A stretch of 64,000 nt of DNA from Pyrococcus horikoshii OT3 (GCF_000011105.1 NC_000961.1:1040662-1104661); one strand, 5' to 3'. Shown: positions 31,184-40,749, counted from the stretch's first letter. Numbers and translations: made by a program. The notes: a model not told the origin generated them from the sequence alone.

Positions 31184-32647
31184 TTACAGCGTTTTGGGAA
31201 CGCGATACTCAATTGTGAAGGTATACTCACAATCTATCGAAAATTTTCCTTTCCCACGCCTTGCTTTTCTGATTCTGAAGAGTTCTTGAAGGGATCTAGG
31301 TTTTTCTCCTGTGTCAAAGCGTTCATCTAGAATTTCCTCAAGAAGTTCTGCATCTCTTTCAGATGCAAGCCTTCCTACAATTCCAATGTGTGTTGCTCCC
31401 CTAACAAGATCCTTGCTTAATCCCGATAAGTATTGAGTGCCTGATATCAATGAAATTTCGAGAGAACGTCCTTCCCTATATATCTTGTTAATTGCAGCCA
31501 TGCCTAATCGGTGTTTTGCTATGTTTTGTACCTCATCTACTATAATGAAGACTGGAATATCTTTCTTAAGAGCGAATTCATTAACAACATAATTAACGAG
31601 GATGTTGAAAATTTCTGCTTCTTCTTCATCACTTAGGCGAGAATTTGCTGAGAAATCAATAACATTTATTCTGTCTGGTGTGAGCTTTTTTACGAATTCC
31701 TCTTTTGGATCCTTTGTAAATAGTCTATCACTCTTTAGCTTGTTCATGAGGGTTCTAAGGTTGGCTATGGTCCTATCCCTGGATCTTAGAATATCCTCAA
31801 TAGTCTCACCTGATCGAGGCGGGTATTCGTTTCTTATGACTTCTTTTAAGAAACGATCAGGATCTCTAATTTTCTTTTGCCCCCAATAAATGTCGAGAAT
31901 TCTCATGTAGTTTGTTTGAGTGTTTACATATGTGAACTTTGTTAGGTCTTCAACCTCTAGACGTTCATAGCTAATTTTTCCCTCAACAACTTGAACGTTC
32001 ATTCCATTGTCTCTTGAAATAAGGCTTAGGTCTCTAGTTGGTCTGAAGACTATCCTGGTTGAGGGATAAATCATTGGTTGAAGTCTGTGTCGCTGGAACT
32101 GGTTGTGGTGAGAGTCAACTTTTGTCATTATCCCTTCCACATTTGGCCAACCAAATGCAAAGTCTCCAATCTTGCCAAGAAGTGGCCGTTTTTGAGAATA
32201 TTCCTGGAGATAGTTTTCAAGCCATGGATAGTTCTCCAGGAGATAGTCGTAACCAAAGTTCTGGATGATGTACTCTCTGAATGTCATGAGCTTTTTGACT
32301 TTTGTTTTATCGTATTTGGCTTCAATGATTATGATAAGAGCTTTTCTTCCATTTAGATAAAAGTAGTCATAAATCCCTTCTGCAAGAGCTCTCATAATGC
32401 TTGTTTTTCCATAACCACTCCTGCCAAGGAAAAATATGTGGTTTGCAAAACCTGGCTTATATGGGAGGAATTGGGGAGCTCTACTACCATCATCAAGCCT
32501 TATCCCTAGGTATATCCCAAAGTATGCTTGTCGTATATCATTTAGGCCGTATTTCGCCAATTTTTCGGGATTAACTCTCTTTTGCAACTTGGCTAGGAAA
32601 TCTTCTGGAACCCACCACGGGTTTGTACTACTCTCCACTAATCCCAA
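31184..32647 (-). CDS. HerA/VirB4/FtsK-like translocation ATPase
   Basis: A 487-residue P-loop ATPase. Walker A is FLGRSGYGKTSIMRAL at about residue 72-87 and Walker B is PVFIIVDEVQNIAKH at about 365; further conserved pieces are INKIYREGRSLEISLISGTQYLSGL (sensor region, shortened here) and IVGRLASERDAELLEEIL. HerA/VirB4-type ATPases pump DNA or protein across envelopes. The likely start is TTG 32647 after a G-rich binding site, or GTG 32638. It is the best conserved enzyme of this element family and probably powers the apparatus encoded upstream. A viral packaging role cannot be excluded. Confidence 0.88.
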   Translation of the reverse strand: MGLVESSTNPWWVPEDFLAKLQKRVNPEKLAKYGLNDIRQAYFGIYLGIRLDDGSRAPQFLPYKPGFANHIFFLGRSGYGKTSIMRALAEGIYDYFYLNGRKALIIIIEAKYDKTKVKKLMTFREYIIQNFGYDYLLENYPWLENYLQEYSQKRPLLGKIGDFAFGWPNVEGIMTKVDSHHNQFQRHRLQPMIYPSTRIVFRPTRDLSLISRDNGMNVQVVEGKISYERLEVEDLTKFTYVNTQTNYMRILDIYWGQKKIRDPDRFLKEVIRNEYPPRSGETIEDILRSRDRTIANLRTLMNKLKSDRLFTKDPKEEFVKKLTPDRINVIDFSANSRLSDEEEAEIFNILVNYVVNEFALKKDIPVFIIVDEVQNIAKHRLGMAAINKIYREGRSLEISLISGTQYLSGLSKDLVRGATHIGIVGRLASERDAELLEEILDERFDTGEKPRSLQELFRIRKARRGKGKFSIDCEYTFTIEYRVPKTL

Positions 32648-32795
32648 CCCCCTACCTCATTTATTCTTAATAAAAAACTAGTCCTCGACTGCACATTTTC
32701 AAGAGGGCTTCAGAGAGCCTTATCCTTCCAATAGAGGATTTTTCATACTGTGCAGCTAACACCCCCTCATTGCCCACTCCTCCTCGGAGTGGGCA
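32648..32795. other. structured intergenic region with terminator-like hairpin
   Basis: GCCCACTCC (32772-32780) and GGAGTGGGC (32786-32794) form a 9-bp stem with a 5-base loop directly after the stop of the coiled-coil gene; on the minus strand it could end or attenuate transcription before the ATPase gene. Upstream CTGCACA (32689-32695) and TGTGCAG (32749-32755) are inverted copies enclosing a shorter stem ATCCT/AGGAT. A small structured RNA is possible. Confidence 0.5.
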
Positions 32796-33608
32796 TCAAA
32801 GCCCTCCATATTCCCAACTTCTCTTATCTCTGTACAACAGAAATCCAATTAGTCCTGTAATTCCTGTAGCAACTAAAAGTGTCTTGAGAATCACTGAACC
32901 GATTAATTTCTCTCTTTTCGCTTTCTCTATGTAGCTCTGTTCGCTTTTCTTTGCCTGCTCCTCAAGAAGCTTTGTTATTAAAGTCCTGTACTCATTGTTT
33001 TGTTGCTCCAGGAATTTTGCTTTAGCTTTTAACTGGTTAATAGTGTTTGTTTGATTCGCTATTTTCTCTTTCAGCTCTCTGTTTTCTCTTGTTAAGTTGT
33101 TGATCTGCACTTGTAGCTCAGAAATGTCTTGAGCTTTTGCTTCCTTGAGGTGCTTTTCAAGGTCTGAAATTCTTCTCTTGAGTTGTGCGTTTTCATTCTT
33201 CAACTGCTCATTCTCTTTTGTCAAGTTTTGAATCTGCTCTTTGAGCTTTTCATTTTCTTCTTTCAATGTTTCAAGCTTTTGTGAAGTTTCTTCATTTGAG
33301 AACTTGACTTCGAATGGTTTCTCACTTGAGATGCTTAGTATTGCATAATTGTTAAACGAGCTTACACTTATCTCGATGCTATTTATCTCCTTTTTTTCGC
33401 CCTCCTTTATGATTATTAATCTATCTCCAATATGGAGGATAGCAGCAGTAATGTTTGTGTCCTTGTCCCTATCTATCATAATAGGTAGATTGTTGATATA
33501 CACAACATCTCCTGGATAGAGCTTTGCGGTATAACTGTAGACTGCCAATGCTTGGGGAATTCCTAATAATAATATAACAACCAGAATAGGTAATCCATAA
33601 CGCTTCAT
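32796..33608 (-). CDS. secreted coiled-coil protein with C-terminal membrane anchor
   Basis: A 270-residue protein with signal peptide (GLPILVVILLLGIPQALA), a beta domain of about 80 residues, a long heptad coiled coil (about residues 108-225, rich in E, K, N, L, with NLTKENEQLKNENAQLKRR-type repeats), a membrane helix (VILKTLLVATGITGLIGFLLY) and a short tail. It should project outside the cell as a stalk. Its start overlaps the lipoprotein stop by 4 bases, within the surface operon. Confidence 0.8.
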   Translation of the reverse strand: MKRYGLPILVVILLLGIPQALAVYSYTAKLYPGDVVYINNLPIMIDRDKDTNITAAILHIGDRLIIIKEGEKKEINSIEISVSSFNNYAILSISSEKPFEVKFSNEETSQKLETLKEENEKLKEQIQNLTKENEQLKNENAQLKRRISDLEKHLKEAKAQDISELQVQINNLTRENRELKEKIANQTNTINQLKAKAKFLEQQNNEYRTLITKLLEEQAKKSEQSYIEKAKREKLIGSVILKTLLVATGITGLIGFLLYRDKRSWEYGGL

Positions 33609-34033
33609 GTGACTTTCACCTCAAAACTTTCATTAGCCTCAAGTCTGATTTTCGCAAGGTAGTACGTTGTCCCTACAAAGCTTCCCTCTCCGTAAAAGTT
33701 GAGTTTTCCAAGGAGAGTAGTGTTCACTGGCTCATAGTACAATTCTGTGGTATTATCTGGCAGTGTTACGAAAAATGCAAACTTGTTTTCTCTCACTTCA
33801 TAGTCAACTTTTATCTTGATTGTCTCATTATCTATGTAAATCACTAGTGTTTTTCCTGCCTCAACCTCCTTCTCCCAAACAAACCTTGAAGTGGTGTTTG
33901 TAGTGGTGTTGAGTGGTATTGTGTAAGTCTCGTTGCCAAAGGTGATTATGACTCCACCGTTACCCCAACTAATGCACCCTAATGAAGCAGCCACTAAGCC
34001 GACAAGCAATAATAAGCTTAGAATTTTCTTCAT
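33605..34033 (-). CDS. small lipoprotein, beta-rich
   Basis: A 142-residue protein with a signal peptide and lipobox (SLLLLVGLVAASLGCIS), so it is probably lipid-anchored outside. The mature part is a beta sandwich rich in NxT/S glycosylation sites (TTNTTSRF, PDNTTELYYEPVNTT). No family recognised. It lies between the PepSY-like protein and the coiled-coil protein in one operon. Confidence 0.78.
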   Translation of the reverse strand: MKKILSLLLLVGLVAASLGCISWGNGGVIITFGNETYTIPLNTTTNTTSRFVWEKEVEAGKTLVIYIDNETIKIKVDYEVRENKFAFFVTLPDNTTELYYEPVNTTLLGKLNFYGEGSFVGTTYYLAKIRLEANESFEVKVT

Positions 34034-34039
34034 TTATCA

Positions 34040-34522
34040 TCACCCCAAAAGCCCCTTGACTGAAACGGTTCCAGTTTTTCGGTTCACCCAAATGAAGCCG
34101 GCGAAGAAGTCAGAATTGCCAGTTTTTAATTTCAGCTCGAAAACCCAATATCTCTGGCCATCTTTTTCTTTCTCTGTCAATGTTTCCTTATCTGGATAGA
34201 GCTTGTAATTGTACTTCTCCAGCTTCTTGTTATAACTGGCTAGATACTGGCGAGCAATCTCATATGCCTGCTCAGCTGTCACGGGGTAGTCTTCGATGTA
34301 AGTTCCTTGGACAATTGTCAAGTGCCCGTCAGCCCACTTGATAGTGCTGTTTGTAAAGATAAAGCCCTGGTCAGGATAGCCAAGCTCGTACAGGCGCTCT
34401 TTAATGGGATCATGCTCGGCAAATGTCGAATATCCAAAATAAGTCAAAAAAATTAGAGTAGTTATTGTGAAGAGCCTAAAAATTACTTTGGAGAAAGAAG
34501 GAGTGGAGCGGTGGGCGTGCAT
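34040..34522 (-). CDS. membrane-anchored PepSY-like protein
   Basis: A 160-residue protein with N-terminal membrane helix (VIFRLFTITTLIFLTYFGY) and exterior domain. VTAEQAYEIARQYLASYNKK followed by YWVFELKLK and GFIWVNRKTGTVSVKG has the helix-strand-strand layout of PepSY domains. I choose ATG 34522 (GAGGTG upstream). Start codon and binding site lie inside an 8-bp stem-loop (34510-34533), so translation may be regulated or coupled to the upstream gene. Confidence 0.7.
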   Translation of the reverse strand: MHAHRSTPSFSKVIFRLFTITTLIFLTYFGYSTFAEHDPIKERLYELGYPDQGFIFTNSTIKWADGHLTIVQGTYIEDYPVTAEQAYEIARQYLASYNKKLEKYNYKLYPDKETLTEKEKDGQRYWVFELKLKTGNSDFFAGFIWVNRKTGTVSVKGLLG

Positions 34523-34533
34523 TTTCGCCCACC
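34510..34533 (-). promoter_or_regulatory. stem-loop hiding a ribosome binding site
   Basis: GGTGGGCG and CGCCCACC are perfect inverted copies with an 8-base loop that contains the start codon of the PepSY-like gene; one arm includes its ribosome binding site. Ribosomes finishing the upstream gene (stop at 34534-34536) would open it, which suggests translational coupling. Confidence 0.5.
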
Positions 34534-35337
34534 TCAACTTGAAGTTGGTGCAGTTACTATAATTGGCCAGGTAGCAGTCTCGTTAGCCTGTATAATGTAT
34601 GGACTAGTCTCATTGTATAGGGCTACGGTATTGCCGCTTAGATCCTCAACTACAAAGTAGAACGCGTAGTAGTTGCCATTGGTAATGTTGCTGATAGTGA
34701 TTGGTAGGTTTGTTGCGTTAACCTCAGTAAAGGTTGTAGTATTACCTATGGTATTGTTAGTGCCAAGATCAGCATAGTAGATGTGATAGATTGCTATCTG
34801 GTCGTTATCAGTCGCATTGAAATCAATAATGAATGTTCCAGTCGTACTGTTATAGTTGATGCTGACTGAATTTAGAGTCGGAGCGGTCGTATCCTTGACG
34901 GTAATGCTCTTCACGTCACTCTCAAGAGTCTTTCCAGCGTTGTAGGAAACCTTGACCTTGTAATAGACCATATCCCCAAACTTCGAAGGAATTTCAGCCT
35001 TATAAGTACCGTTCTGCTCAGTAGCGTTCAGGGCAATGTAAGTTGCGTTGTTCGGATCTGCAACGTTGAGTGCATAGAGAACCTCAACAGAGCTGATGTT
35101 GAAGTGCTCCCTATTTGCAAGTTGGAAACTAACAACAACATGACCAGTCTGTTGGTCAACTACTGCCTGTAGATTACTAATTGCGAGCTGATATGTTGTG
35201 TTTTCAGTTGTATTTCCACTTAGGACATTTGTTATGTCGACAAAGCCGCCATTATGGTGGCCATACGCCCACCATGCTATAGCTCCGAATAGGACTATAA
35301 GGACAAGGGTTATTATCTGCCTTTCCTTCTTTCTCAT
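34534..35337 (-). CDS. membrane-anchored extracellular protein with Ig/FnIII-like domains
   Basis: A 267-residue protein with an N-terminal membrane helix (IITLVLIVLFGAIAWWAYG), then many NxT/S sites and two beta-sandwich repeats (about 45-145 and 150-250). TAPTLNSVSINYN and GNYYAFYFVVEDLSGNTV resemble adhesion-type repeats. It is probably a glycosylated surface part of the operon. Its stop lies just before the stem-loop of the next gene. Confidence 0.75.
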   Translation of the reverse strand: MRKKERQIITLVLIVLFGAIAWWAYGHHNGGFVDITNVLSGNTTENTTYQLAISNLQAVVDQQTGHVVVSFQLANREHFNISSVEVLYALNVADPNNATYIALNATEQNGTYKAEIPSKFGDMVYYKVKVSYNAGKTLESDVKSITVKDTTAPTLNSVSINYNSTTGTFIIDFNATDNDQIAIYHIYYADLGTNNTIGNTTTFTEVNATNLPITISNITNGNYYAFYFVVEDLSGNTVALYNETSPYIIQANETATWPIIVTAPTSS

Positions 35338-35582
35338 CCACTAACACCTCCAAATACGCTTAACAAACCTTTAACTAATCCAGGAACTTGTTTTAGAAAC
35401 TCAATAAACGCTCCAAACAAACCAAATTCCTGGAGTAAGGCTAAAGCCCCTAAACCGTAAAAAACCAAAGATATCTTCCCTCTAACAAGTGCTCCAATTA
35501 GGAATAATATGAAAGCAAGTGCTAAATAAGGGTGACTTTGAGCAAATTCCTGGAATCCAGTTATTATTGCTTCAACGTCCAT
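35334..35582 (-). CDS. small two-helix membrane protein
   Basis: An 82-residue protein with hydrophobic segments YLALAFILFLIGALV and ISLVFYGLGALALLQEFGLF and a C-terminal amphipathic segment. It overlaps neighbours on both sides by 4 to 11 bases. Small size, abundance-type composition and position next to two other small membrane proteins make it a candidate pore or subunit of a membrane complex. Confidence 0.7.
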   Translation of the reverse strand: MDVEAIITGFQEFAQSHPYLALAFILFLIGALVRGKISLVFYGLGALALLQEFGLFGAFIEFLKQVPGLVKGLLSVFGGVSG

Positions 35583-35916
35583 TAGCTCTCCCTCCTTTCA
35601 ATGCTAAAGCTCCTAATATTGCTGCAACTGAAAAGCTCACTACTCCTTTGACTAACTCAAATAGTGTTGCCTCTGGATTTCCTGTTAGTGCAAGCATGGC
35701 AATTCCACCAATTGTGAGGAACGCTGCAGCATCCCAAATCCCCCAATCATCCAAGTTGGCAATTCTGTAAACTGAAAGCCCTATCAAAGCACTTGGAATG
35801 AATAAAGCCCAAAATCCGCTAAGACCAAACAATTCTCCTACTTTAACCATACTATCCTGGAAATAGAAAATACATAGAAGGTAAGCAACGAGAGTTACTG
35901 CAATCCTGCCGAGCAT
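35572..35916 (-). CDS. small four-helix membrane protein
   Basis: A 114-residue protein with hydrophobic segments at about 5-20 (VTLVAYLLCIFYF), 30-50 (LSGFWALFIPSALIGLSVY), 58-78 (WDAAAFLTIGGIAMLAL) and 88-106 (GVVSFSVAAILGALALKGG). No family recognised. It lies in the membrane section of the operon, with gene overlap to the 82-residue protein. Confidence 0.7.
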   Translation of the reverse strand: MLGRIAVTLVAYLLCIFYFQDSMVKVGELFGLSGFWALFIPSALIGLSVYRIANLDDWGIWDAAAFLTIGGIAMLALTGNPEATLFELVKGVVSFSVAAILGALALKGGRANGR

Positions 35917-35927
35917 TGCTGATCACC

Positions 35928-36419
35928 TTAAAATCCAATCATTTGGGGGATTATGCTTAGGTAGGCCCCTCTTGTTGCAATTGTTGCTCCAAGCCAAACC
36001 CACAACAATAACTCGTCATCTCCTGTCTCTGGAGCGAAAATGTAGAGCGAAATTAACCCTGCGGCAAAGATGTTTGCTGGACCATAGCTGCCGAGATTCA
36101 TCGTTATTGTTCCAGTTAATGCCCAAAGGACAACAAACAGTCCAAGCCCTGCAAAGATTATACTGATGAGTATTCCAGATGCTCTTCCTTGCTTTCCAAA
36201 CTGTTTCATTAAAGCGTTATAGTAGTCATTTTTGTCTGCAATCTTATCAAAGATTTCAATTAAGACTACAAATGCAAGTGGAATGCTTGCTAAGGCTTTT
36301 ATCGTCTGTTCTATTGTTACGCTATTCTTGGAGGCATAGTCAAAAAGTAAACCAAGTAAAGCGCCTGCTAAAATTGTTTTTATTAACCACTTTCCAAAAT
36401 CTAATTTCTTCACTTCCAT
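35928..36419 (-). CDS. multi-pass membrane protein
   Basis: A 163-residue protein with about four hydrophobic segments, starting MEVKKLDFGKWLIKTILAGA, and containing ASGILISIIFAGLGLFVVLWALTG-type helices (abbreviated here). It shows a cytosolic loop FDKIADKNDYYNALMKQFGK. Probably part of the same membrane complex. No family recognised. Confidence 0.7.
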   Translation of the reverse strand: MEVKKLDFGKWLIKTILAGALLGLLFDYASKNSVTIEQTIKALASIPLAFVVLIEIFDKIADKNDYYNALMKQFGKQGRASGILISIIFAGLGLFVVLWALTGTITMNLGSYGPANIFAAGLISLYIFAPETGDDELLLWVWLGATIATRGAYLSIIPQMIGF

Positions 36420-36432
36420 CTATCTCTCCCCC

Positions 36433-38664
36433 TCACAAGCTTATCCCAATCATGGGGCCAAACCACCAGATGCCTACCAAAATGGCAACAATTAGTGCTC
36501 CCATTCCACCGAGTAACTGTCTTGAAATCCAGATTACTACAAGAGAAATTGCTATTTTAGTTAGGAATGGTAGAAGTTGACTCAAGTCACTCCAATCACT
36601 TGGCAAGTTCAATCCTGCAAGAAGTGAACTTAACCCACCTTTGTATTGGGCCACATTTTGCTCAATAGCGCCTGCATTGGATACAAGCCGTTGTGCTTGA
36701 TCATTTTGTCCATAGTATTCCAGTTGAGCTGCTCTTAAGTAGTAATCACCAATTGTTTCTTCTTCCTTAACAATCTCAGCAAATCTTAGCACATCATTTG
36801 AGTCATCAGCAACTTTGAGTTTTTCAGCGTATTTTATAGCTTCTTGATAGTGATTAATCGCTTCACTTGCATACTTAGCAACGAGCTCTTTTCCAACTTC
36901 ATTTCCTTTTTTAATCCAATAATTGGCACTCTCAATTTTATTGTTAAGAGAGGATATCAAACTATCAGCAATGGACTTGAGTACATTAGCATCCGCTTCA
37001 TCTATTACATTATCGCTTGTTAAATCGCCAATTTGGGTAATGTAAGGATCAATGGTTCTTGTTATTGTTGGATCAACTGGAGCTATTGCTGGCTCCGCAA
37101 GGATCCATAATGGTATTTGTTGCCCATCATCTCTCGTAAGATGGGCCTTAACTGCAACAAATGCCCTATAAGACACAGTTCCAGGAGCAGCATTATAATT
37201 TACACTCGCATCAAGCCTTTTACCAGTTGTCAAATCACCTAGGTTAGTAACTCCTGAAAGTGGAATAGCGTAAGCAAGTTCCCAAGTTCCCTTATCAGTA
37301 ATCCTGTAAACAACTATTCTCGCCTCGTCAATAATACTTGGACTGAATGGATCAAAGTATCCTGGATTAGCTTGGACATAGAACCTATATGCCACCGTTG
37401 CATTCAACATATGTAACGGAGCACTCCAAAGCCTTGCAATCAAGTTAGAGCTTGCACCACTAACTTTTGTTTGAAATGCTGTAAACTTTGCTGCTTCTGG
37501 AGCATCCTTATAATCAGCTGGTAAACTTCCAGCAAATCCCCCAATTACGTAAACTCCACCACCAATGTGCCTATATCCACTTAGGGTAGTATATTTAGCA
37601 CTAAACGGTTCCTTATGGTCAAAAATCCATTGTCCATTATTATAGTAGTAAATCTCCCTATATCCTGAAACTTCAGCAACAATTTCAAATTGCTTCGGGA
37701 CTGCATTGAAGAGTTCCTCAATAATGGTTTGATTTGCTTGACCGCTTAAGACCCTATCAATGTAATTTACATATGGATCTGGTCCCTTTAAGATAGTTTC
37801 AAAACTCCACTTTGTTCCTTCTTCTCCGCACTTCTCACCCTCTTCAAAACTCCAAGTTCTAGTCCAGTAGAGGTTGCCATTTGTATCCTTAACGTAGATT
37901 TTCACGTTAGTAAGGCAAATTGGATCCTTTACTTCATCATTTCCAAATGGTGAGAACTCAAATACTACCGGGAATGCGCTAAAACCATATATTGATGATG
38001 GCCCTTTTAGAGTCTCATTAACAAGTTGACCACTATCTCCAGATGGCTGAAGATCATACGGTATGAGAGTGCTTTTAAGCTTTGAAAGTAATATTTGTAA
38101 ATCCTGATAAGCCGCTTGATCAGTTTCGTCCGTGATATTCTTCACCAGTGAATTCTTAATTGGAGTGTCGTCAATGAACTCTTGCAATGATACGTTTTTA
38201 ATTTCCTGGAACGAAATTGTCTTTTTATTATCCTCCTTATTTGAAGTTGAACAAAGTAGCTTCCCAAGCTTTGAGTTGCACACTTTATCTTTCAATTTCT
38301 GCTCGATATGGGCTCCAATTATATATCCAATAACTGCACCACCCACAAATCCAACAAGAGTTCCAACAGGGCCAAATACTGATCCTATTGCAGCTCCCGC
38401 TTTTGATGCAGCCCAAATCCCTGCAAGAGCTCCAGCCGATCCACCAAGCACATTATTCTTTAAAGTACTAAAGAATCCCTTTACACTATCAGTTATTGAA
38501 CTAAATGAAAATGCAGCAGCTGGCTCAGCATATATAGAGACAAGAAGCATAAGCATTATTACAGAGCTTGCAAGGGCTTTCTTTTTGTTATCTAGCCTTT
38601 TTTGTTCTTTTTCTTTAATTCCCTTGCTATCTTGCTTTTTCTTAAAAATAGAAAAGAGCCACAC
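36433..38664 (-). CDS. large membrane/surface protein of the element (743 residues)
   Basis: A basic cytosolic start (FSIFKKKQDSKGIKEKEQKR) leads into a membrane helix (ALASSVIMLMLLVSIYAEP). Next come a glycine-rich hydrophobic region (GGSAGALAGIWAASKAGAAI and a second segment), a large beta-rich exterior part (about 160-520), a helical region (about 545-700) and two C-terminal membrane segments. The pT26-2 element family has one large core protein with novel domain folds (t26-6p, from memory), and this or the next gene upstream is the likely counterpart. It is probably the scaffold of the apparatus. Confidence 0.75.
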   Translation of the reverse strand: MWLFSIFKKKQDSKGIKEKEQKRLDNKKKALASSVIMLMLLVSIYAEPAAAFSFSSITDSVKGFFSTLKNNVLGGSAGALAGIWAASKAGAAIGSVFGPVGTLVGFVGGAVIGYIIGAHIEQKLKDKVCNSKLGKLLCSTSNKEDNKKTISFQEIKNVSLQEFIDDTPIKNSLVKNITDETDQAAYQDLQILLSKLKSTLIPYDLQPSGDSGQLVNETLKGPSSIYGFSAFPVVFEFSPFGNDEVKDPICLTNVKIYVKDTNGNLYWTRTWSFEEGEKCGEEGTKWSFETILKGPDPYVNYIDRVLSGQANQTIIEELFNAVPKQFEIVAEVSGYREIYYYNNGQWIFDHKEPFSAKYTTLSGYRHIGGGVYVIGGFAGSLPADYKDAPEAAKFTAFQTKVSGASSNLIARLWSAPLHMLNATVAYRFYVQANPGYFDPFSPSIIDEARIVVYRITDKGTWELAYAIPLSGVTNLGDLTTGKRLDASVNYNAAPGTVSYRAFVAVKAHLTRDDGQQIPLWILAEPAIAPVDPTITRTIDPYITQIGDLTSDNVIDEADANVLKSIADSLISSLNNKIESANYWIKKGNEVGKELVAKYASEAINHYQEAIKYAEKLKVADDSNDVLRFAEIVKEEETIGDYYLRAAQLEYYGQNDQAQRLVSNAGAIEQNVAQYKGGLSSLLAGLNLPSDWSDLSQLLPFLTKIAISLVVIWISRQLLGGMGALIVAILVGIWWFGPMIGISL

Positions 38665-38667
38665 GGC

Positions 38668-40749
38668 TCATCTCCTCCTCAATGCTGCAATGAATAAGAG
38701 TAATACAAACACTCCAACTCCAACCCAAAGCCAAGTATCTGAACCTTCCCCAATAGGGAACGAGAATCCACTCCCACTATTGTCAATAATTAAGTGGACA
38801 GTATCCTGGAACTGTACAGAATCACCTTCGAGAACCTTCAAGGTCAAATCATAGGCATCATAGGTAAGATCATTGGGCACTTGGAAGGCTAAATCAACGG
38901 TTTTCTCTGAAAGAGGAGCAACACTCACGCTCTTGCTAACGTTGCCCTCAATAATCGGCCCTTCTAAAACAATTGTGTAATACTTTGTCTCTGAACTTGG
39001 ATTTCTTATCTTGACTTGAACCGTAGCAATATCCCCTTCTCTTGCTGTAATTGTTTGGATGAGCAAGGTTATGGCTGGATTGACTTGAATGTCAAAGACT
39101 GCAACTTGTCCATTCCACTGGAGCTCTAAAGTGTAGAACCCTTCACTTGGAACATTGACCTGGAAGGTGTAGGCTTCATAGGGACCAAAGGCGTGACTAT
39201 CACTCCAAACCTCCGTGCCATTCTTATCCCTTAATATTACTGTAATCAAATAACTCTGCCCGCTTGATTCTGAAATCCTCAGCTCATTAGCTCCAACCTG
39301 CCACTCACTTGGGAATTGAATTGAGAATGGAAGTGGTTCAACCTTGTAAACAACCTGCTTGCTTGTTGTGTAAGTCTTGCTTGCAATAGCATCATTAGAA
39401 GTGAGAGTTACCGTGAACGAATGAGTGCCAACACTTCCAGCCTTAAACTTTATTGAGATTTGAGTATCCCCACCTATATCACCAAGGTAATACTTTCCAC
39501 TTTCAGGGGATATCAACTGGCCATTCTTTCTAACTTCCAGGATATCACTCAGTCCCGAAATGGTAAGATAAGTGTTATAAGTTCCACTCGTGTCAATTGG
39601 TGAGATAGTGAAAGAGAGTGTATAAATCGTGTTCTCTGGAATACTAATATTTGAGGGGAAGTCTTTGAAAATAAATGCAGCACTGGAAGGATACATTTCA
39701 ACAGTTACGCTAGTATCGCCCTGAACGTCCACCGTCTTTTGAACGCTCCAATACCCGCTTTTCTCAAAAGTTAGATTATGAACTCCCTTTGGTAGCTTTA
39801 GAATTCCACCATCATCAATTGTGCCAATAACCGCATCTCCTTCTTTTACCTTAACTTCTGAAAGGCCTTGGCCAGTTAAAGCGTCTTTGATTGAGAACTT
39901 AACATTATATTTTATGGGCTCATATTCAATTTTTATAATCTCGGTACTTGCAACACCCGTGTGCCCATTAATCCCCTCGATACCTGTTGAGTAATCCTCA
40001 TTGCTAAAGAATACAAGCCTGAAATGCATCCAACTATCATCAACATAATGTTCTGCTGTTTCAGTGTACACAGCAACACTCTTATTTTGAATATAACTTT
40101 GCCAAGTATTAACTAGAACCTCCCCCTCCCGCGTGTGATGGGGTTTACCAGTACCTTTGTAATAATACTCCCTACTAACAGTATTGTCCTCAGTAAGATA
40201 GTCGTAAATATTTACAACAGTCTGACCATGATCCCATGCTGTAAAGGCGTACATTCGCCAGAAGACGCGAGGATATGCAAGCTTAATAATGAACTCCCTC
40301 TTCTGAGCGTTCTTAATGAAATAATGCACAATGTAGACATACTTTGCATTAGTAATAAACGAAGTCTGAACGACAACTCTCCTATAATAGGCATCAGCCG
40401 ACACTACCCCGCCGTCAATGAACTTTTGTAAAATCTGCGAAGCAATACTATCAGCCTTCCACTCAGAACTATCCACAGCCGAATTGGAAGGCTCTTTAAA
40501 TAGATCCCACATGTCAGTTGAAGCTATAATGACATTTTGCCCATCAAGGATAACCCACGTAGTCTCATCATACTGATAAGTAGAATTTGTTTGATTTAAT
40601 ACAGACAATGCTTTTTGAATATCGTAACTCTCTGATAGCTCAAAGACAACCCTGATAACCTCCCCATCTATTGCCGACACTTGTTTTCCTGTAAAGCTAA
40701 TAAGACTAAAAAGCATTAACAAAGCCAGTAAAACCCCTGCTTTCTTCAT
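38668..40749 (-). CDS. large surface protein with PEGA-like and Ig-like domains
   Basis: A 693-residue protein with signal peptide (VLLALLMLFSLISFTGKQVSA), an N-terminal domain of about 270 residues, a PEGA-like repeat at about 285-350 (LSEVKVKEGDAVIGTIDDGG, LPKGVHNLTFEKSGYW), two or three Ig-like domains (350-640) and a C-terminal anchor WLWVGVGVFVLLLFIAALRRR after a linker. The layout, with a terminal hydrophobic helix and basic tail, is that of archaeal S-layer-associated or receptor-binding proteins. It may mediate contact with other cells. Confidence 0.8.
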   Translation of the reverse strand: MKKAGVLLALLMLFSLISFTGKQVSAIDGEVIRVVFELSESYDIQKALSVLNQTNSTYQYDETTWVILDGQNVIIASTDMWDLFKEPSNSAVDSSEWKADSIASQILQKFIDGGVVSADAYYRRVVVQTSFITNAKYVYIVHYFIKNAQKREFIIKLAYPRVFWRMYAFTAWDHGQTVVNIYDYLTEDNTVSREYYYKGTGKPHHTREGEVLVNTWQSYIQNKSVAVYTETAEHYVDDSWMHFRLVFFSNEDYSTGIEGINGHTGVASTEIIKIEYEPIKYNVKFSIKDALTGQGLSEVKVKEGDAVIGTIDDGGILKLPKGVHNLTFEKSGYWSVQKTVDVQGDTSVTVEMYPSSAAFIFKDFPSNISIPENTIYTLSFTISPIDTSGTYNTYLTISGLSDILEVRKNGQLISPESGKYYLGDIGGDTQISIKFKAGSVGTHSFTVTLTSNDAIASKTYTTSKQVVYKVEPLPFSIQFPSEWQVGANELRISESSGQSYLITVILRDKNGTEVWSDSHAFGPYEAYTFQVNVPSEGFYTLELQWNGQVAVFDIQVNPAITLLIQTITAREGDIATVQVKIRNPSSETKYYTIVLEGPIIEGNVSKSVSVAPLSEKTVDLAFQVPNDLTYDAYDLTLKVLEGDSVQFQDTVHLIIDNSGSGFSFPIGEGSDTWLWVGVGVFVLLLFIAALRRR

